A DNA stretch of 64,000 nucleotides from Alloyangia pacifica (GCF_003111685.1 NZ_CP022189.1:1318001-1382000), one strand, 5' to 3'. Counted from the stretch's first letter, positions 47,903 to 57,023 are shown. Made by a program: numbers and translations. Notes: generated by a model from the sequence alone, not told the origin.

Positions 47903-49645
47903 ATGAACCTCTTCACCGACATTCGCGCGCTTGTCCTTCAGGCGATCGAAGCGCTGCAGGCCGAAGGCGCGCTGCCCGAGGGCCTCGCCACCGCCGCCGT
48001 GACGGTGGAGCCGCCGCGAGACGCCTCGCATGGGGACATGGCGACCAATGCCGCGATGGTGCTGGCAAAGCCCGCCAAGCAAAAGCCGCGCGACATCGCC
48101 GAGGCGCTTGCCGCCAAGCTGTCTGAGGATCCGCGCGTCGCCCTCGCGGAGGTCGCCGGCCCCGGCTTTCTGAACCTGCGCCTCGACCCCTCGGTCTGGC
48201 AGGCGCTGCCCGCGGCCGTGCTGACCTCGGGCACCGACTACGGCCGCTCGGACATGGGGCAGGGGCTCAAGGTCAACGTCGAATATGTCTCGGCCAACCC
48301 CACGGGCCCGATGCACGTCGGCCACACGCGCGGCGCGGTCTTCGGCGATGCGCTGGCCTCGCTGCTGGCCTATGCTGGCTATGACGTCACGCGCGAGTAT
48401 TACATCAACGACGGCGGCGCCCAGGTCGACGTCCTGGCGCGGTCGGTCTACCTGCGCTACCTCGAAGCGCATGGCCGCAGCGTCGAGTTCGAGGCGGGCA
48501 CCTATCCCGGCGAGTACCTGATCGAGGTCGGCGCGAAGCTGAAGGCTCAGGTTGGTGACAAATATGTCGACCAGCCCGAGTCCGAATGGCTCGAGTCGGT
48601 GCGCGAGTTCGCCACCGAGGAGATGATGGGCATGATCCGCGAGGATCTGGCGCTGCTCGGCGTGAAGATGGATCACTTCTTCTCGGAAAAATCGCTCTAC
48701 GGCACCGGCAAGATCGAGGCCGCCATCGAGTCGCTGACCGAGAAGGGGCTGATCTACCGCGGCGTGCTCGAGCCGCCGAAGGGCAAGAAGCCCGAGGATT
48801 GGGAGCCGCGCGAACAGACGCTGTTCAAGTCGACCGACCACGGCGACGACGTCGACCGCCCGATCATGAAGTCGGACGGCAGCTGGACGTATTTCGCCCC
48901 CGACATCGCCTATCACTATGACAAGGTGAGCCGCGGCTTCGACATGCTGATCGACGTCTTCGGCGCCGACCACGGCGGCTACGTCAAGCGCATGAAGGCG
49001 GCGGTCTCGGCGCTCTCGGACGGCAAGGTGCCGCTCGACGTCAAGCTGATCCAGCTGGTCAAGCTGTTCAAGAACGGCGAGGAATTCAAGATGTCCAAGC
49101 GGGCAGGGACCTTCGTGACCCTGCGCGACGTGGTCGAGGAGGTTGGCCCCGACGTCACCCGCTTCGTCATGCTGACCCGCAAGAACGACGCCACGCTCGA
49201 TTTCGACTTCGCCAAGGCTGTGGAGCAGAGCCGGGAGAACCCGGTGTTCTACGTGCAATACGCCCATGCGCGTGTGTGCTCGGTGCTGCGCAAGGCCACC
49301 GAGGCCGGAATTGACGTGTCGGACGAGGCCCTTGCTGGGGCCGACCTGTCGGGCATGACCCATGAGGCCGAGCTTGCACTGGCCAAGAAGGTGGCCGAAT
49401 GGCCGCGCATCGTCGAGATCGCGGCCAAGGGCCACGAGCCGCATAAGGTCGCCATCTGGCTCAACGAGCTGGCCTCGGACCTGCACGGCCTCTGGAACCG
49501 CGGCCACGACGAGCCGGGCCTGCGCTTCGTGCAGGACGATCCTGCTGTCAGCCAAGGCAAAATCGCGCTGGCCCGGGCCGTCGCGGTTGTCATTTCGGCC
49601 GGTCTTGGTATCTTGGGCGTGACCCCGGCAGAAGAGATGCGTTGA
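47903..49645 (+). CDS. argS: Arginyl-tRNA synthetase
   Basis: Class I aminoacyl-tRNA synthetase charging tRNA-Arg; 580 residues. An N-terminal additional domain ([18 protein letters not shown]) precedes the HIGH motif, HVGHTRG within [20 protein letters not shown] (about 128-147). The KMSKS-like motif [11 protein letters not shown] (about 395-405) and the DALR anticodon domain follow ([19 protein letters not shown]). It starts 89 bases after the antiporter stop. Its end overlaps the TTG of an alternative, longer start for the downstream SPOR gene, so the two are probably in one operon. Confidence 0.96.
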   Translation: MNLFTDIRALVLQAIEALQAEGALPEGLATAAVTVEPPRDASHGDMATNAAMVLAKPAKQKPRDIAEALAAKLSEDPRVALAEVAGPGFLNLRLDPSVWQALPAAVLTSGTDYGRSDMGQGLKVNVEYVSANPTGPMHVGHTRGAVFGDALASLLAYAGYDVTREYYINDGGAQVDVLARSVYLRYLEAHGRSVEFEAGTYPGEYLIEVGAKLKAQVGDKYVDQPESEWLESVREFATEEMMGMIREDLALLGVKMDHFFSEKSLYGTGKIEAAIESLTEKGLIYRGVLEPPKGKKPEDWEPREQTLFKSTDHGDDVDRPIMKSDGSWTYFAPDIAYHYDKVSRGFDMLIDVFGADHGGYVKRMKAAVSALSDGKVPLDVKLIQLVKLFKNGEEFKMSKRAGTFVTLRDVVEEVGPDVTRFVMLTRKNDATLDFDFAKAVEQSRENPVFYVQYAHARVCSVLRKATEAGIDVSDEALAGADLSGMTHEAELALAKKVAEWPRIVEIAAKGHEPHKVAIWLNELASDLHGLWNRGHDEPGLRFVQDDPAVSQGKIALARAVAVVISAGLGILGVTPAEEMR

Positions 49646-49731
49646 CCCAAAGGCGCCTCGGGGCAAATGAGCAGAGCAAGATGGCCGGCGGGGAGACCCC
49701 GTGCCGGCCCGACAGGCAGACCGAGGCAAAC

Positions 49732-50670
49732 ATGGCGGATTACCCCTACGACGGGCCGGAAACTCCGGCCCCGACCGGGCGGAGAGCAGCATCCCTGGCA
49801 AACTGGGCCGGCGCAGCGGTGTCGCTTGCGCTGGTTGTTGGCGTCGGGATGTGGGGCTACGAGCTTCTCATGCGCGACGTGAACGGCATCCCCGTGGTGC
49901 AGGCGATGGACGGTCCGATGCGGATCGCCCCCGAGGATCCGGGCGGCTCCACGGCCGATCATATCGGGCTGGCGGTCAATGCCGTTGCGGGCACCGGCCT
50001 TGCCGAGCCCGGCGCCGACCGGCTGCTGCTGGCGCCGCAGGGCATCGGCCTGTCGGACGATGACATGCCGCAGAAGGAGCTTGCTGCGCTGCGCGAGAAA
50101 TCCGCGCAGATCGGCGCCGCCTCGCTCTCGCAGGACGGGGCAGGCGCCGAGGGCGCGGCTGAGGGTGAAGACCTCGATCCGATCCAGGCGCTTGCCGACC
50201 AGATCGCCGCGAACGCCCGCCCGCTCAGCGAGCTCTCTTCCGAGGAGGGCGAAGGCGAGTTGGTGGCCAGCGTCACCGGCGCCGCCCCCGCGGGCGCGCT
50301 GATCCGCTCGCTGCGCCCGTCGACCCGCCCCGGAGACCTGCTCAACCAGCCTGTCGCGCTGGCGCCCGCCCCCGAAGAGCCCGCCGGTCCCGCGGAAATC
50401 AACCCAGAGACGCTGCCCGCAGGCACCCGCCTCGCGCAACTCGGGGCCTATGCCAGCGAAGACGTCGCCCGCCAGGAGTGGGACCGCTTCAGCGCCCGCT
50501 TCGGCGAATTCATGGACGGCAAGGACCGGGTGATCGAACGCGCCAGTTCCGGCGGGCGCACCTTCTACCGTCTGCGCGCCGCGGGCTTTGCCGATCTCGC
50601 CGACGCCCGCCGCTTCTGCGCCGCCTTCGTCGCCGAGAACGCCGACTGCATCCCGGTAACCACGCGATGA
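49732..50670 (+). CDS. SPOR-domain protein with one membrane helix
   Basis: Inner-membrane anchored peptidoglycan-binding protein of 312 residues. A Pro-rich cytoplasmic start and one membrane helix (LANWAGAAVSLALVVGVGMWGYELL, about 22-46) are followed by a long acidic, low-complexity periplasmic linker and a SPOR domain (LAQLGAYASEDVARQEWDRFSARFGEFM at about 232-260, FYRLRAAGFADLADARRFCAAFV near 280-303). SPOR domains bind denuded septal glycan strands. Start at 49732 follows GAGG; an upstream TTG frame is weaker. Overlaps nagZ by four bases (ATGA). Confidence 0.85.
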   Translation: MADYPYDGPETPAPTGRRAASLANWAGAAVSLALVVGVGMWGYELLMRDVNGIPVVQAMDGPMRIAPEDPGGSTADHIGLAVNAVAGTGLAEPGADRLLLAPQGIGLSDDDMPQKELAALREKSAQIGAASLSQDGAGAEGAAEGEDLDPIQALADQIAANARPLSELSSEEGEGELVASVTGAAPAGALIRSLRPSTRPGDLLNQPVALAPAPEEPAGPAEINPETLPAGTRLAQLGAYASEDVARQEWDRFSARFGEFMDGKDRVIERASSGGRTFYRLRAAGFADLADARRFCAAFVAENADCIPVTTR

Positions 50671-51668
50671 CCCGTTTCGGAGCCACCATCCTCGCCCCGC
50701 TCGGCCTGACGCTGAGCGCAGAGGAGAAACGCTTCTTCGCCGAGGCCAACCCCTTTGGCTTCATCCTCTTCGCCCGCAACGTCGAGAGCGCCGAGCAGCT
50801 CCGGGCGCTGACATCCGACCTGCGCGCCGCCGTCGGCTGGCACGCCCCTGTCTTCACCGACCAGGAGGGAGGCCGGGTGCAGCGCCTGCGCGCGCCGCTG
50901 GCCACCGAGTTCCTGCCGCCGCTCGACGAGGTGGCGCAGGCCGGCGAGACCGCGGCCCGCGCCATGGAACTGCGCTTCCGCATCATCGCCGCCGAGCTGC
51001 GGGCGGTGGGCATCGACGGCAACTGCGCGCCGATGCTCGACGTGGCGCGCCCGGGCACCCATGCCTTCTTGCGCAATCGCTGCTACGCCGAAGACGTCGA
51101 GACCGTCGTCGTGATGGGGCAGGCCGTGGTGAAGGGGCTGACCGACGGCGGCGTGCTGCCGGTGATGAAGCACCTGCCGGGCCATGGGCTTGCGCAGATC
51201 GACAGCCATAAGGATCTGCCGCGCGTCTCCGCGCCGCGCGAAGAGCTCGAGGACATCGACTTCGCCGCTTTCCGCCCCTTCGCCGATCTGCCGCTCGCGA
51301 TGACAGCGCATCTGGTTTACGAGGGGCTCAACACCCGCCCCGCCACGGTCGATCCCGAGATGATCGCCCTGATCCGCGAGAACATCGGGTTCCAGGGTCT
51401 TTTGATGAGTGACGATTTGTCGATGGAGGCGCTTTCGGGCACCATCGGGGAGCGCAGCGCGGCCACCGTGGCCGCGGGCTGCGACGTGGTGCTGCATTGC
51501 AACGGCAAGATGGACGACATGCGGCCGGTGGTCGAGGCCGCGGGCCAGATGACCGAAGCCGCGCAGTCCCGGGCCGAGGCGGCGCTTGCCGCCCGTACCA
51601 TCCCTGCCGAGATTGACATCGCGGCGCTCAAGGCGGAGCATGAGGCCTTGCTGGCCGGGCCCCGCTGA
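50667..51668 (+). CDS. nagZ: Beta-N-acetylhexosaminidase (GH3), peptidoglycan recycling
   Basis: Cytosolic glycoside hydrolase family 3 enzyme removing N-acetylglucosamine from recycled anhydromuropeptides. The 333-residue product shows TDQEGGRVQRLRAP (about 70-83), the KHLPGHG motif (about 170-176) with the catalytic loop AQIDSHKDLP, and LLMSDDLSMEALSG containing the nucleophile Asp (about 248-261). Start overlaps the SPOR gene stop as ATGA. With the upstream SPOR protein this is a cell-wall maintenance pair, a common order in Rhodobacteraceae together with scpA-scpB. Confidence 0.93.
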   Translation: MTRFGATILAPLGLTLSAEEKRFFAEANPFGFILFARNVESAEQLRALTSDLRAAVGWHAPVFTDQEGGRVQRLRAPLATEFLPPLDEVAQAGETAARAMELRFRIIAAELRAVGIDGNCAPMLDVARPGTHAFLRNRCYAEDVETVVVMGQAVVKGLTDGGVLPVMKHLPGHGLAQIDSHKDLPRVSAPREELEDIDFAAFRPFADLPLAMTAHLVYEGLNTRPATVDPEMIALIRENIGFQGLLMSDDLSMEALSGTIGERSAATVAAGCDVVLHCNGKMDDMRPVVEAAGQMTEAAQSRAEAALAARTIPAEIDIAALKAEHEALLAGPR

Positions 51669-51674
51669 TCACCG

Positions 51675-52472
51675 ATGCAGGACGATGCGCAACTGGAGTT
51701 CGAGACGCTCAGCGTCGCCGACCGCCTTGCGGCCGAGGCGCTGATCGTCGACGTCGAGGGCTACGAAGGGCCTCTCGACCTGTTGCTGTCGCTCTCGCGC
51801 ACGCAAAAGGTGGACCTGCGCAAGGTGTCCATCCTCGAGCTGGCGCGGCAATACCTCGGCTTTGTCGAAAAGGCGAAAGAGCTGCGCATCGAGCTGGCCG
51901 CGGACTACCTCGTCATGGCCGCCTGGCTTGCCTTCCTGAAATCGCGCTTGTTGTTGCCGCCCGATCCCACCGAAGAGGGGCCGTCGGGCGAGGAGTTGGC
52001 GGCACATCTGGCGTTCCAGTTGCACCGCTTGCAGGCGATGCGCGACGTGGCGGCGCGGTTGATGGCCCGCGACCGGCTGGGCCGAGATTTTTTTGCCCGA
52101 GGCGTTCCCGAGGACATGCAGCGCCTGCGGAAGGTGAAATACACCGCGTCGCTGCTCGACCTGATGCAGGGCTATGCCCGCACCCGCACCCGCGACGATT
52201 TCCGCCCCTTCGTCATGGACCGGCAAGATGTCTTTACCATGGAGCAGGCGCTTGACCGTATGCGCAGCATGATCGGCTATGCCGGTGACTGGACCGACAT
52301 TTCCCGTTGGCTGCCGGACGGCTGGTCCGGCGATCCCCAGCGATGGCGTTCCGCCACGGCTGCGACCTTTGCCGCTTCGCTTGAGCTGGTGAAGGAGGGC
52401 AAGGCCGAGATCCGCCAGACCGACACCTTCGCGCCCATCGAGATGCGCAAGAGAGAGAACCCGCGTGAGTGA
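51675..52472 (+). CDS. scpA: Segregation and condensation protein A
   Basis: Kleisin that bridges the SMC heads to make the SMC-ScpAB chromosome-organising complex. The 265-residue product has the ScpA N-terminal block VDVEGYEGPLDLLLSLSRTQKVDLRKVSI (about 25-53) and FLKSRLLLPPDP (about 92-103). The C-terminal winged helix part (about 180-260) has a less conserved sequence. Starts six bases after nagZ and overlaps scpB by eight bases, so expression is probably linked. Confidence 0.93.
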   Translation: MQDDAQLEFETLSVADRLAAEALIVDVEGYEGPLDLLLSLSRTQKVDLRKVSILELARQYLGFVEKAKELRIELAADYLVMAAWLAFLKSRLLLPPDPTEEGPSGEELAAHLAFQLHRLQAMRDVAARLMARDRLGRDFFARGVPEDMQRLRKVKYTASLLDLMQGYARTRTRDDFRPFVMDRQDVFTMEQALDRMRSMIGYAGDWTDISRWLPDGWSGDPQRWRSATAATFAASLELVKEGKAEIRQTDTFAPIEMRKRENPRE

Positions 52473-53151
52473 CGATATCGAGTTGACGCGCGCCGAGCGG
52501 CGCGCGGCGCAGGACAGCAGCGAAAGCCTCTTCGAAGCGCCGCCCATGGGCGATCAAGAGCGCATGGTCGAAGCGATCCTTTTCGCCTCTGCCGAGCCGG
52601 TGACCGTGCGCGAACTGCAAGAGCGCATGCCGCATGGCTGCGATCCCGCCGAGGCGCTGGCTTACCTGCGCAAGCGCTACGAGGGGCGGGGCGTGCAGGT
52701 TGTGCGCGTCGGTGACGCCTGGGCGATCCGTACCGCGCCCGACCTCGGCTTTTTGATGCAAAAGGAGACGGTCGAGACCCGCAAGCTGTCGCGCGCGGCG
52801 ATCGAGACGCTGGCGATCATCGCCTATCACCAGCCAGTGACCCGCGCCGAGATCGAAGAAATCCGCGGCGTGAGCGTCTCGCGCGGCACCGTCGACCAGT
52901 TGCTCGAGATGGGATGGATCCGCTTTGGCCGCCGCAAGATGACCCCGGGGCGGCCGGTGACCTTCGTGGTGACCGAAGAGTTCCTCGACCACTTCGGCCT
53001 CGAGAGCGCCCGCGATCTGCCGGGGCTCAAGGAGCTTCGCGCCGCGGGCCTTCTCGACAACCGCCCGCCGCCGGGACTCGTGCCGCTCAGCGATCCTGAG
53101 CCCGAGGACGACGAGGAGGCCCCGGGCCAATCCGAACTCTTCGAGGATTGA
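52465..53151 (+). CDS. scpB: Segregation and condensation protein B
   Basis: Partner of ScpA, binding the kleisin with two winged helix domains; 228 residues. Characteristic segments are MVEAILFASAEPVTVRELQERMP (about 33-55), LSRAAIETLAIIAYHQPVTRAEIEEIRGVSVSRGTVDQLLEMGWI (about 109-153) and GRPVTFVVTEEFLDHFGL. An acidic tail of about 25 residues is typical. Overlaps scpA. A strong terminator follows 19 bases after the stop, so it is the last gene of the SPOR-nagZ-scpA-scpB group. Confidence 0.94.
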   Translation: MSDDIELTRAERRAAQDSSESLFEAPPMGDQERMVEAILFASAEPVTVRELQERMPHGCDPAEALAYLRKRYEGRGVQVVRVGDAWAIRTAPDLGFLMQKETVETRKLSRAAIETLAIIAYHQPVTRAEIEEIRGVSVSRGTVDQLLEMGWIRFGRRKMTPGRPVTFVVTEEFLDHFGLESARDLPGLKELRAAGLLDNRPPPGLVPLSDPEPEDDEEAPGQSELFED

Positions 53152-53170
53152 TCGCTACGAACCAACGCAA

Positions 53171-53196
53171 AAAAGGCCCCGAGAACGGGGCCTTTT
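53171..53196. terminator. Bidirectional terminator after scpB and the SH3 gene
   Basis: AAAAGGCCCC / GGGGCCTTTT (53171-53180 and 53187-53196) with a GAGAAC loop. A run on the left and T run on the right serve both convergent genes. Confidence 0.9.
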
Positions 53197-53214
53197 CTAC
53201 ATCATAACAGTTAA

Positions 53215-53880
53215 TTAGCGCACAATCTTCACGATACGGCGGGTCTCGGGATCGATCACCACCGGCTGCTGGTTGACGTTCAGATAGGCGTAGTCGCTTT
53301 CCGGGACCTGGTAGACCTCGATCTCCTGCGGGATACCGGCGCCCACGGCGATTTCACCGTCGAGATAGACCGGCTCAACCGGGTTCGACTGAATATAGGT
53401 GACCGTCTTTTCCTCGACATTGTTGGCGGCACCGGCAACGGCGCCAATCACCGCACCGGCGGCCACGGCGGCGGGACCACCGACAATCAGCGAGCCCACG
53501 GCAGCGCCCCAGGCCCCGCCCACACCGGCACCGGCGGCGGCATTGCTGGTGTCGTCATAAGTCACGGTGTTCACTTCAACGCGGTCGCGGTTCTCATAGA
53601 TGACGACGGGTTCGTCTTCGACCGGCGTGGTCAGATAGGCCGAGTATGCCCAGCCCGAGGTGCCCTGGTAGCTCACTTCGCACCATTCGGCGTCGGCGAG
53701 GCAGCCCATCACGTCGACTTCTTCGGTCGAGGGGATCACGCTCTCGACGGAGTATTGCGGGCCAGGACCCGAGCGCAGGTTCAGCTCGGTGGTGGCGGAG
53801 GCGGTCATCGCGGCCGAAACCGGGGCAGCTGCGAGGCCGACAAGCGGAAGCGAGAGAAGGAGCGTTTTCTTGGTGTTCAT
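53215..53880 (-). CDS. Exported SH3-domain protein with glycine-zipper region and DUF1236
   Basis: Secreted or outer-membrane-associated protein of 221 residues. Signal peptide (about 1-23; TLLLSLPLVGLAAAPVSA), an SH3b-like domain (about 25-85, ELNLRSGPGPQYSVESVI with CLADAEWCEVSYQGTSGWAYSAYL), then a Gly/Ala-rich stretch (about 110-155, AGAGVGGAWGAAVGSLIVGGPAAVAAGA) that resembles a membrane glycine zipper, and a DUF1236-like C-terminus (about 165-221) ending in the VIDPETRRIVKIV motif. The start at 53880 was chosen over TTG 53886 because AAGGAC is better spaced. Role unknown; likely cell-envelope. Confidence 0.8.
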   Translation of the reverse strand: MNTKKTLLLSLPLVGLAAAPVSAAMTASATTELNLRSGPGPQYSVESVIPSTEEVDVMGCLADAEWCEVSYQGTSGWAYSAYLTTPVEDEPVVIYENRDRVEVNTVTYDDTSNAAAGAGVGGAWGAAVGSLIVGGPAAVAAGAVIGAVAGAANNVEEKTVTYIQSNPVEPVYLDGEIAVGAGIPQEIEVYQVPESDYAYLNVNQQPVVIDPETRRIVKIVR

Positions 53881-54265
53881 GATCAAGTCCTTTCAAGTCT
53901 TTGGCGGCCCGCGCTGCGATCCGCCTCATGGCTCCACAACACCACATCCCGGCGGATGTTCCGGGGGAAGATAAGAAAGCGACCGGAAGTTACTGATTTC
54001 AAGGGGTTTGCGCGAAGTTCTGCGCGCGGCCGGCCATGCCGGGAACCAATGCTAGGGAGTGGGGGTTCTCTTGCCTTCGCGCGCGCAGCAGCGCCCGAGG
54101 CAAGGTCAGCGGAGCCGCGCGACAAGGAGATATCGATGCGAGTTTTTGCCAAATTTTCCGTAACTCGCCGTGAGAGCGACCCGGATCGCCGCGCAATTTA
54201 GGGCGAGGTTAATCGGCCCATGCGACTCTCAATCTCCCCGCCGCAGGATGATGGAGGTGCAAATT
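53881..54265. other. 385-base gap before the degenerate-GGDEF gene, holding one tiny ORF
   Basis: The gap must hold the promoter of the minus-strand SH3 gene and of the downstream plus-strand membrane gene. Apart from the 21-codon ORF at 54136-54201 I see no credible gene. The part around 54000-54050 is GC-rich and featureless to the eye. Confidence 0.5.
54136..54201 (+). CDS. Very short ORF (21 residues) with a perfect ribosome site
   Basis: ATG at 54136 is preceded by AAGGAG with exactly six bases of spacing, then reads MRVFAKFSVTRRESDPDRRA to a stop at 54199-54201. The product is basic and has no membrane helix. The ribosome site is better than that of most genes in the window, so this may be a real small protein or a leader peptide for the next gene 64 bases downstream. 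It is unlike any family I know. Confidence 0.4.
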   Translation: MRVFAKFSVTRRESDPDRRAI

Positions 54266-55597
54266 GTGGATCACGGTGCAAGTTTTCGCGCCCTCAGGGC
54301 GAGCGACGGCTTATTCCTGAGCCCCGCCCATCCCAGCCTGCGCCCGCTCGCCTGGACGCGAAAGGTCTGTCTGGTGCTGGCCGGAGCGCTGCTGATTGTC
54401 GCCGCGGAGGGCCATCTTTACGGGATCTCGCGGCTCTACGCGCCGAGCGGCGACAGCGCGCTTTCCGTGCCCACCCTGCTGGCGGGCACCGGGGCGCTGG
54501 CCGCAACCTTGATGCAAAGGCCGCTGCGGCGCTCGGACCCGCGCGAAACGCTGATCTGGATGCTGGTGATCGCGCTGTGCCTGCTGACCGGCCTCGGCTA
54601 CCGGAACGGGATCGATTTCGGCGCCGGCCGCATGGGGGGCAATACGGCGGTCTCCTTCGTGTTGCTGGCCGGGGGACAGCTCTGCTTCCGGCGCCTGCCG
54701 GTCTCCTCTGTTGGCCTGTCATTCATGGCGCCGGGCCTGCCCTTCGTGGCGGCGATCGGATACCTCAACAACGCGCCAATGCTTTTCGGAGAGATGTCGC
54801 TCTCGACTTCGGTGATGCTGCTGGCGCTCGGCGTGGCCAACGCGGCGCGCCACGCCAGGCGCCCGATCTTGCGCCCGCTGGTCAGCAGCTCGCGGGCCGG
54901 GCGCGCGGTGCGGACGATCCTTCTTTCCTGGCTGATCCTGGTGGCGGCGCAGGCGGTCGCCGCCCGCTTCGTGCCCCAGCACTGGGGCGCCACCTGGGGC
55001 GTCGCGGTGATGGTGGTCGATGCGCTGGCCTTGCTTGCGGTGATCCTCTTTCTGGGCATGAGATACGACGGCAGTGCGACGCGGCTGCGGCTGACGGAAT
55101 GGCGGCTTTATAACGCCGCGCTGCGCGACCCCTCGACCGGGATGCGCAGCCGCGCTTCGGCCGAGCTCTTCAGCGCCACCTTCGGGCCGATCACCAGCCA
55201 TGGGCTTGTGCTGATCGAGATAGAGGGGATCGCCGATCTGGCGCATCGCTCGGGGCCAGAGGCCGCGGAACGGCTGCTGCGGCTGGTCGCGTCCAAGTTG
55301 CAGCGAGTATTGCGTCCCGAGGAGCTTCTGTGCCGCGAAGAAGAGCTCAGCCTCCTGCTCTTGGTCCGGAACTGCACGCTCGATCAGCTGGGCGAACGCG
55401 CGGCAGAGCTCTGTGCGCTCGTCGCCGAGCTCCGCGACCCCGATCGCGAGATGAGCCGCATCCAGCTTTCGGCGGCGGTGGTCATGGCGCGCCGCGGCGA
55501 CGATGATCCGGCGCCGTCAATCCGTCGCGCTCGCGAAGCGCTGCGCAGCGCCGAGCCGGGGAACACGCGCAGGATATTGCTCTGCGAAGCGGCCTGA
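54266..55597 (+). CDS. Multi-pass membrane protein with a degenerate GGDEF-type domain
   Basis: Integral membrane protein of about 443 residues. Residues about 20-270 hold seven or eight hydrophobic helices (VCLVLAGALLIVAAEGHLYG, TLLAGTGALAATLMQ, LLSWLILVAAQAVAARFV, VVDALALLAVILFLGM). Residues about 280-440 resemble a diguanylate cyclase domain: DPSTGMRSRASAELF matches the DxLTGLxNR start, but the active-site GGDEF is replaced by CREEELSLLL, so cyclase activity is unlikely; sensing or scaffolding is plausible. The start GTG 54266 follows GGAGGTG; ATGs 15 or 18 bases earlier lack this spacing. Confidence 0.68.
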   Translation: MDHGASFRALRASDGLFLSPAHPSLRPLAWTRKVCLVLAGALLIVAAEGHLYGISRLYAPSGDSALSVPTLLAGTGALAATLMQRPLRRSDPRETLIWMLVIALCLLTGLGYRNGIDFGAGRMGGNTAVSFVLLAGGQLCFRRLPVSSVGLSFMAPGLPFVAAIGYLNNAPMLFGEMSLSTSVMLLALGVANAARHARRPILRPLVSSSRAGRAVRTILLSWLILVAAQAVAARFVPQHWGATWGVAVMVVDALALLAVILFLGMRYDGSATRLRLTEWRLYNAALRDPSTGMRSRASAELFSATFGPITSHGLVLIEIEGIADLAHRSGPEAAERLLRLVASKLQRVLRPEELLCREEELSLLLLVRNCTLDQLGERAAELCALVAELRDPDREMSRIQLSAAVVMARRGDDDPAPSIRRAREALRSAEPGNTRRILLCEAA

Positions 55598-55607
55598 AGC
55601 GGCGCGC

Positions 55608-56684
55608 TCAGCTTCGGAAATGCTTGGAGAGCTTGAGCCCTTGGCCCTGATAGTTCGACGCAATGCCGGCGCCATAGAGTTGCCCAGGCGTCTCATCCAT
55701 GCGCTCGTAGACCAGCCGCCCGACGATCTGCCCGTGCTCCAACACGAAGGGCGCCTCGTGGCAGCGGACTTCGAGCACCCCGCGCGAGCCTGTGCCCCCG
55801 GCGGCGGAATGGCCGAAGCCCGGGTCGAAGAAGCCCGCGTAATGCACGCGGAACTCGCCCACCATGGCAAGATAGGGCGCCATTTCGGCAGCGAAGCGCG
55901 GCGGAATGTGCACCGCCTCGCGGCTGACGAGGATATAGAAGGCATCGGGATCAAGGATCAGCTGCCCGCGCGAGGCCTGCAGGGGATCCCAGAACTCGGC
56001 CGGGTCGTAGTGGCCGATGCGGTCGAGATCGATCACCCCGGTGTGCGGCTTGGCCCGCCAGCCCACCAGATCGGTTCCCTCGGGGCGCAGGTCCACCGAG
56101 AAGCCGAGCCCTTCACCGATCACCGCCGGGCCACCGGTCACCAGCGTCTCGGCGGCATGCAGCTCGGTCAACTCGGCATCGCTGAGGATCGACTGGCCGC
56201 GGCGGAAACGAATCTGGTTGAGGCGCATCCCGGTGCGGGCCAGCACCGAGAAGGAGCGGGGGCAGATCTCGGCATAGAGGGGTCCGCTGTAGCCGCCTAC
56301 GATGCGGTCGAACTCGGTGCCGCCATCGGTGATGGTGCGGGTCAGCAGGTCAAGCCGGCCGGTGGAGCTCTTGGCATTGGCGACCGCGGTCAGCCCGGCG
56401 GGCAGGTCGAGGCTCTCGAGCAGCGGCACCACGTAGACGCAGCCCTTCTCCAGCACGGCGCCTTCGGTCAGATCGACCCGGTGCATCTCGAATTCGTCGA
56501 TCCGCGAGGCCAGCGTGCGACCCTCGCCTGCAAGGAAGGAGGCGCGAACCCGGATCGCCTCGGTGCCGAGCCGCAGGTCAAGGCTGGCAGGCTGGATCTG
56601 CCCGTCGACAAGGGGGGACTCAAGGCGGATCGCCCCGCTCTCGACAAGCGCCGAAATCTGCTGGCTGGCGAGCACCCCTGTCAT
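55608..56684 (-). CDS. dcd: 2'-deoxycytidine 5'-triphosphate deaminase (double-length form)
   Basis: Cytosolic dNTP enzyme making dUTP from dCTP; 358 residues, about twice a standard Dcd (about 190). The first half has the trimeric dUTPase/Dcd fold (LVDGQIQPASLDLRLGTEAIRVRASFLAG; KSSTGRLDLLTRTITDGG near 115-132). The second half holds a further dUTPase-like module (VHIPPRFAAEMAPYLAMVGEFRVHYAGFFDPGFGHSAAGGTGSRGVLEVR) with the conserved FDPGF motif. This long Dcd type is known in Rhodobacterales. Start at 56684 follows GAGGG. Convergent with the GGDEF-like gene. Confidence 0.88.
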   Translation of the reverse strand: MTGVLASQQISALVESGAIRLESPLVDGQIQPASLDLRLGTEAIRVRASFLAGEGRTLASRIDEFEMHRVDLTEGAVLEKGCVYVVPLLESLDLPAGLTAVANAKSSTGRLDLLTRTITDGGTEFDRIVGGYSGPLYAEICPRSFSVLARTGMRLNQIRFRRGQSILSDAELTELHAAETLVTGGPAVIGEGLGFSVDLRPEGTDLVGWRAKPHTGVIDLDRIGHYDPAEFWDPLQASRGQLILDPDAFYILVSREAVHIPPRFAAEMAPYLAMVGEFRVHYAGFFDPGFGHSAAGGTGSRGVLEVRCHEAPFVLEHGQIVGRLVYERMDETPGQLYGAGIASNYQGQGLKLSKHFRS

Positions 56685-56946
56685 GGTCACATTCCCTCGT
56701 ATTGCGTTGATCGTGCTTAGCAAGCGACGGGGGCGAAGGGAACGAGGAATGCGGCGCTCCGGCCCTGTGGTTGGTCGCCTGTGCGCGGTTGGTGACGCAG
56801 CGCAAGGACCTGCACGAGATGCCGCGCGCGGTTCAGTGTCGTTTCGCAATGGTGGAAATTTATGTTTTGTCGCCAGCGGTTTGGCGGGGCCGTTCCCTCA
56901 CCCCTGGGCGGAGGTGGACAAGTCAGAAACGGCGGTGGGGAGTATT
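56685..56946. other. 262-base gap between dcd and tRNA-Pro
   Basis: Upstream region of dcd (minus strand) and downstream region of the tRNA. No gene or mobile-element remnant is recognisable; it has no direct repeat of the tRNA 3' end that would mark an integrated element within the window. Confidence 0.5.
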
Positions 56947-57023
56947 TGGTCGGGCTAGCAGGACTCGAACCTGCGACCTTCCGTCCCCCAGACGGACGCG
57001 CTACCAGGCTGCGCTATAGCCCG
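56947..57023 (-). tRNA. tRNA-Pro (anticodon GGG)
   Basis: The minus strand folds as a complete cloverleaf: acceptor CGGGCTA/TAGCCCG, D arm GCGC/GCGC, anticodon stem TCCGT/ACGGA with loop CTGGGGG (anticodon GGG), five-base variable region and T arm GCAGG-TTCGAGT-CCTGC. A is the discriminator and CCA is encoded (56947-56949). Length with CCA is 77 bases. Confidence 0.95.

Noticed and set aside
56947..57023. tRNA-Pro as an attachment site of an integrated element
   Set aside because: No integrase gene and no duplicated tRNA 3' end occur nearby; flanking genes are conserved housekeeping genes.
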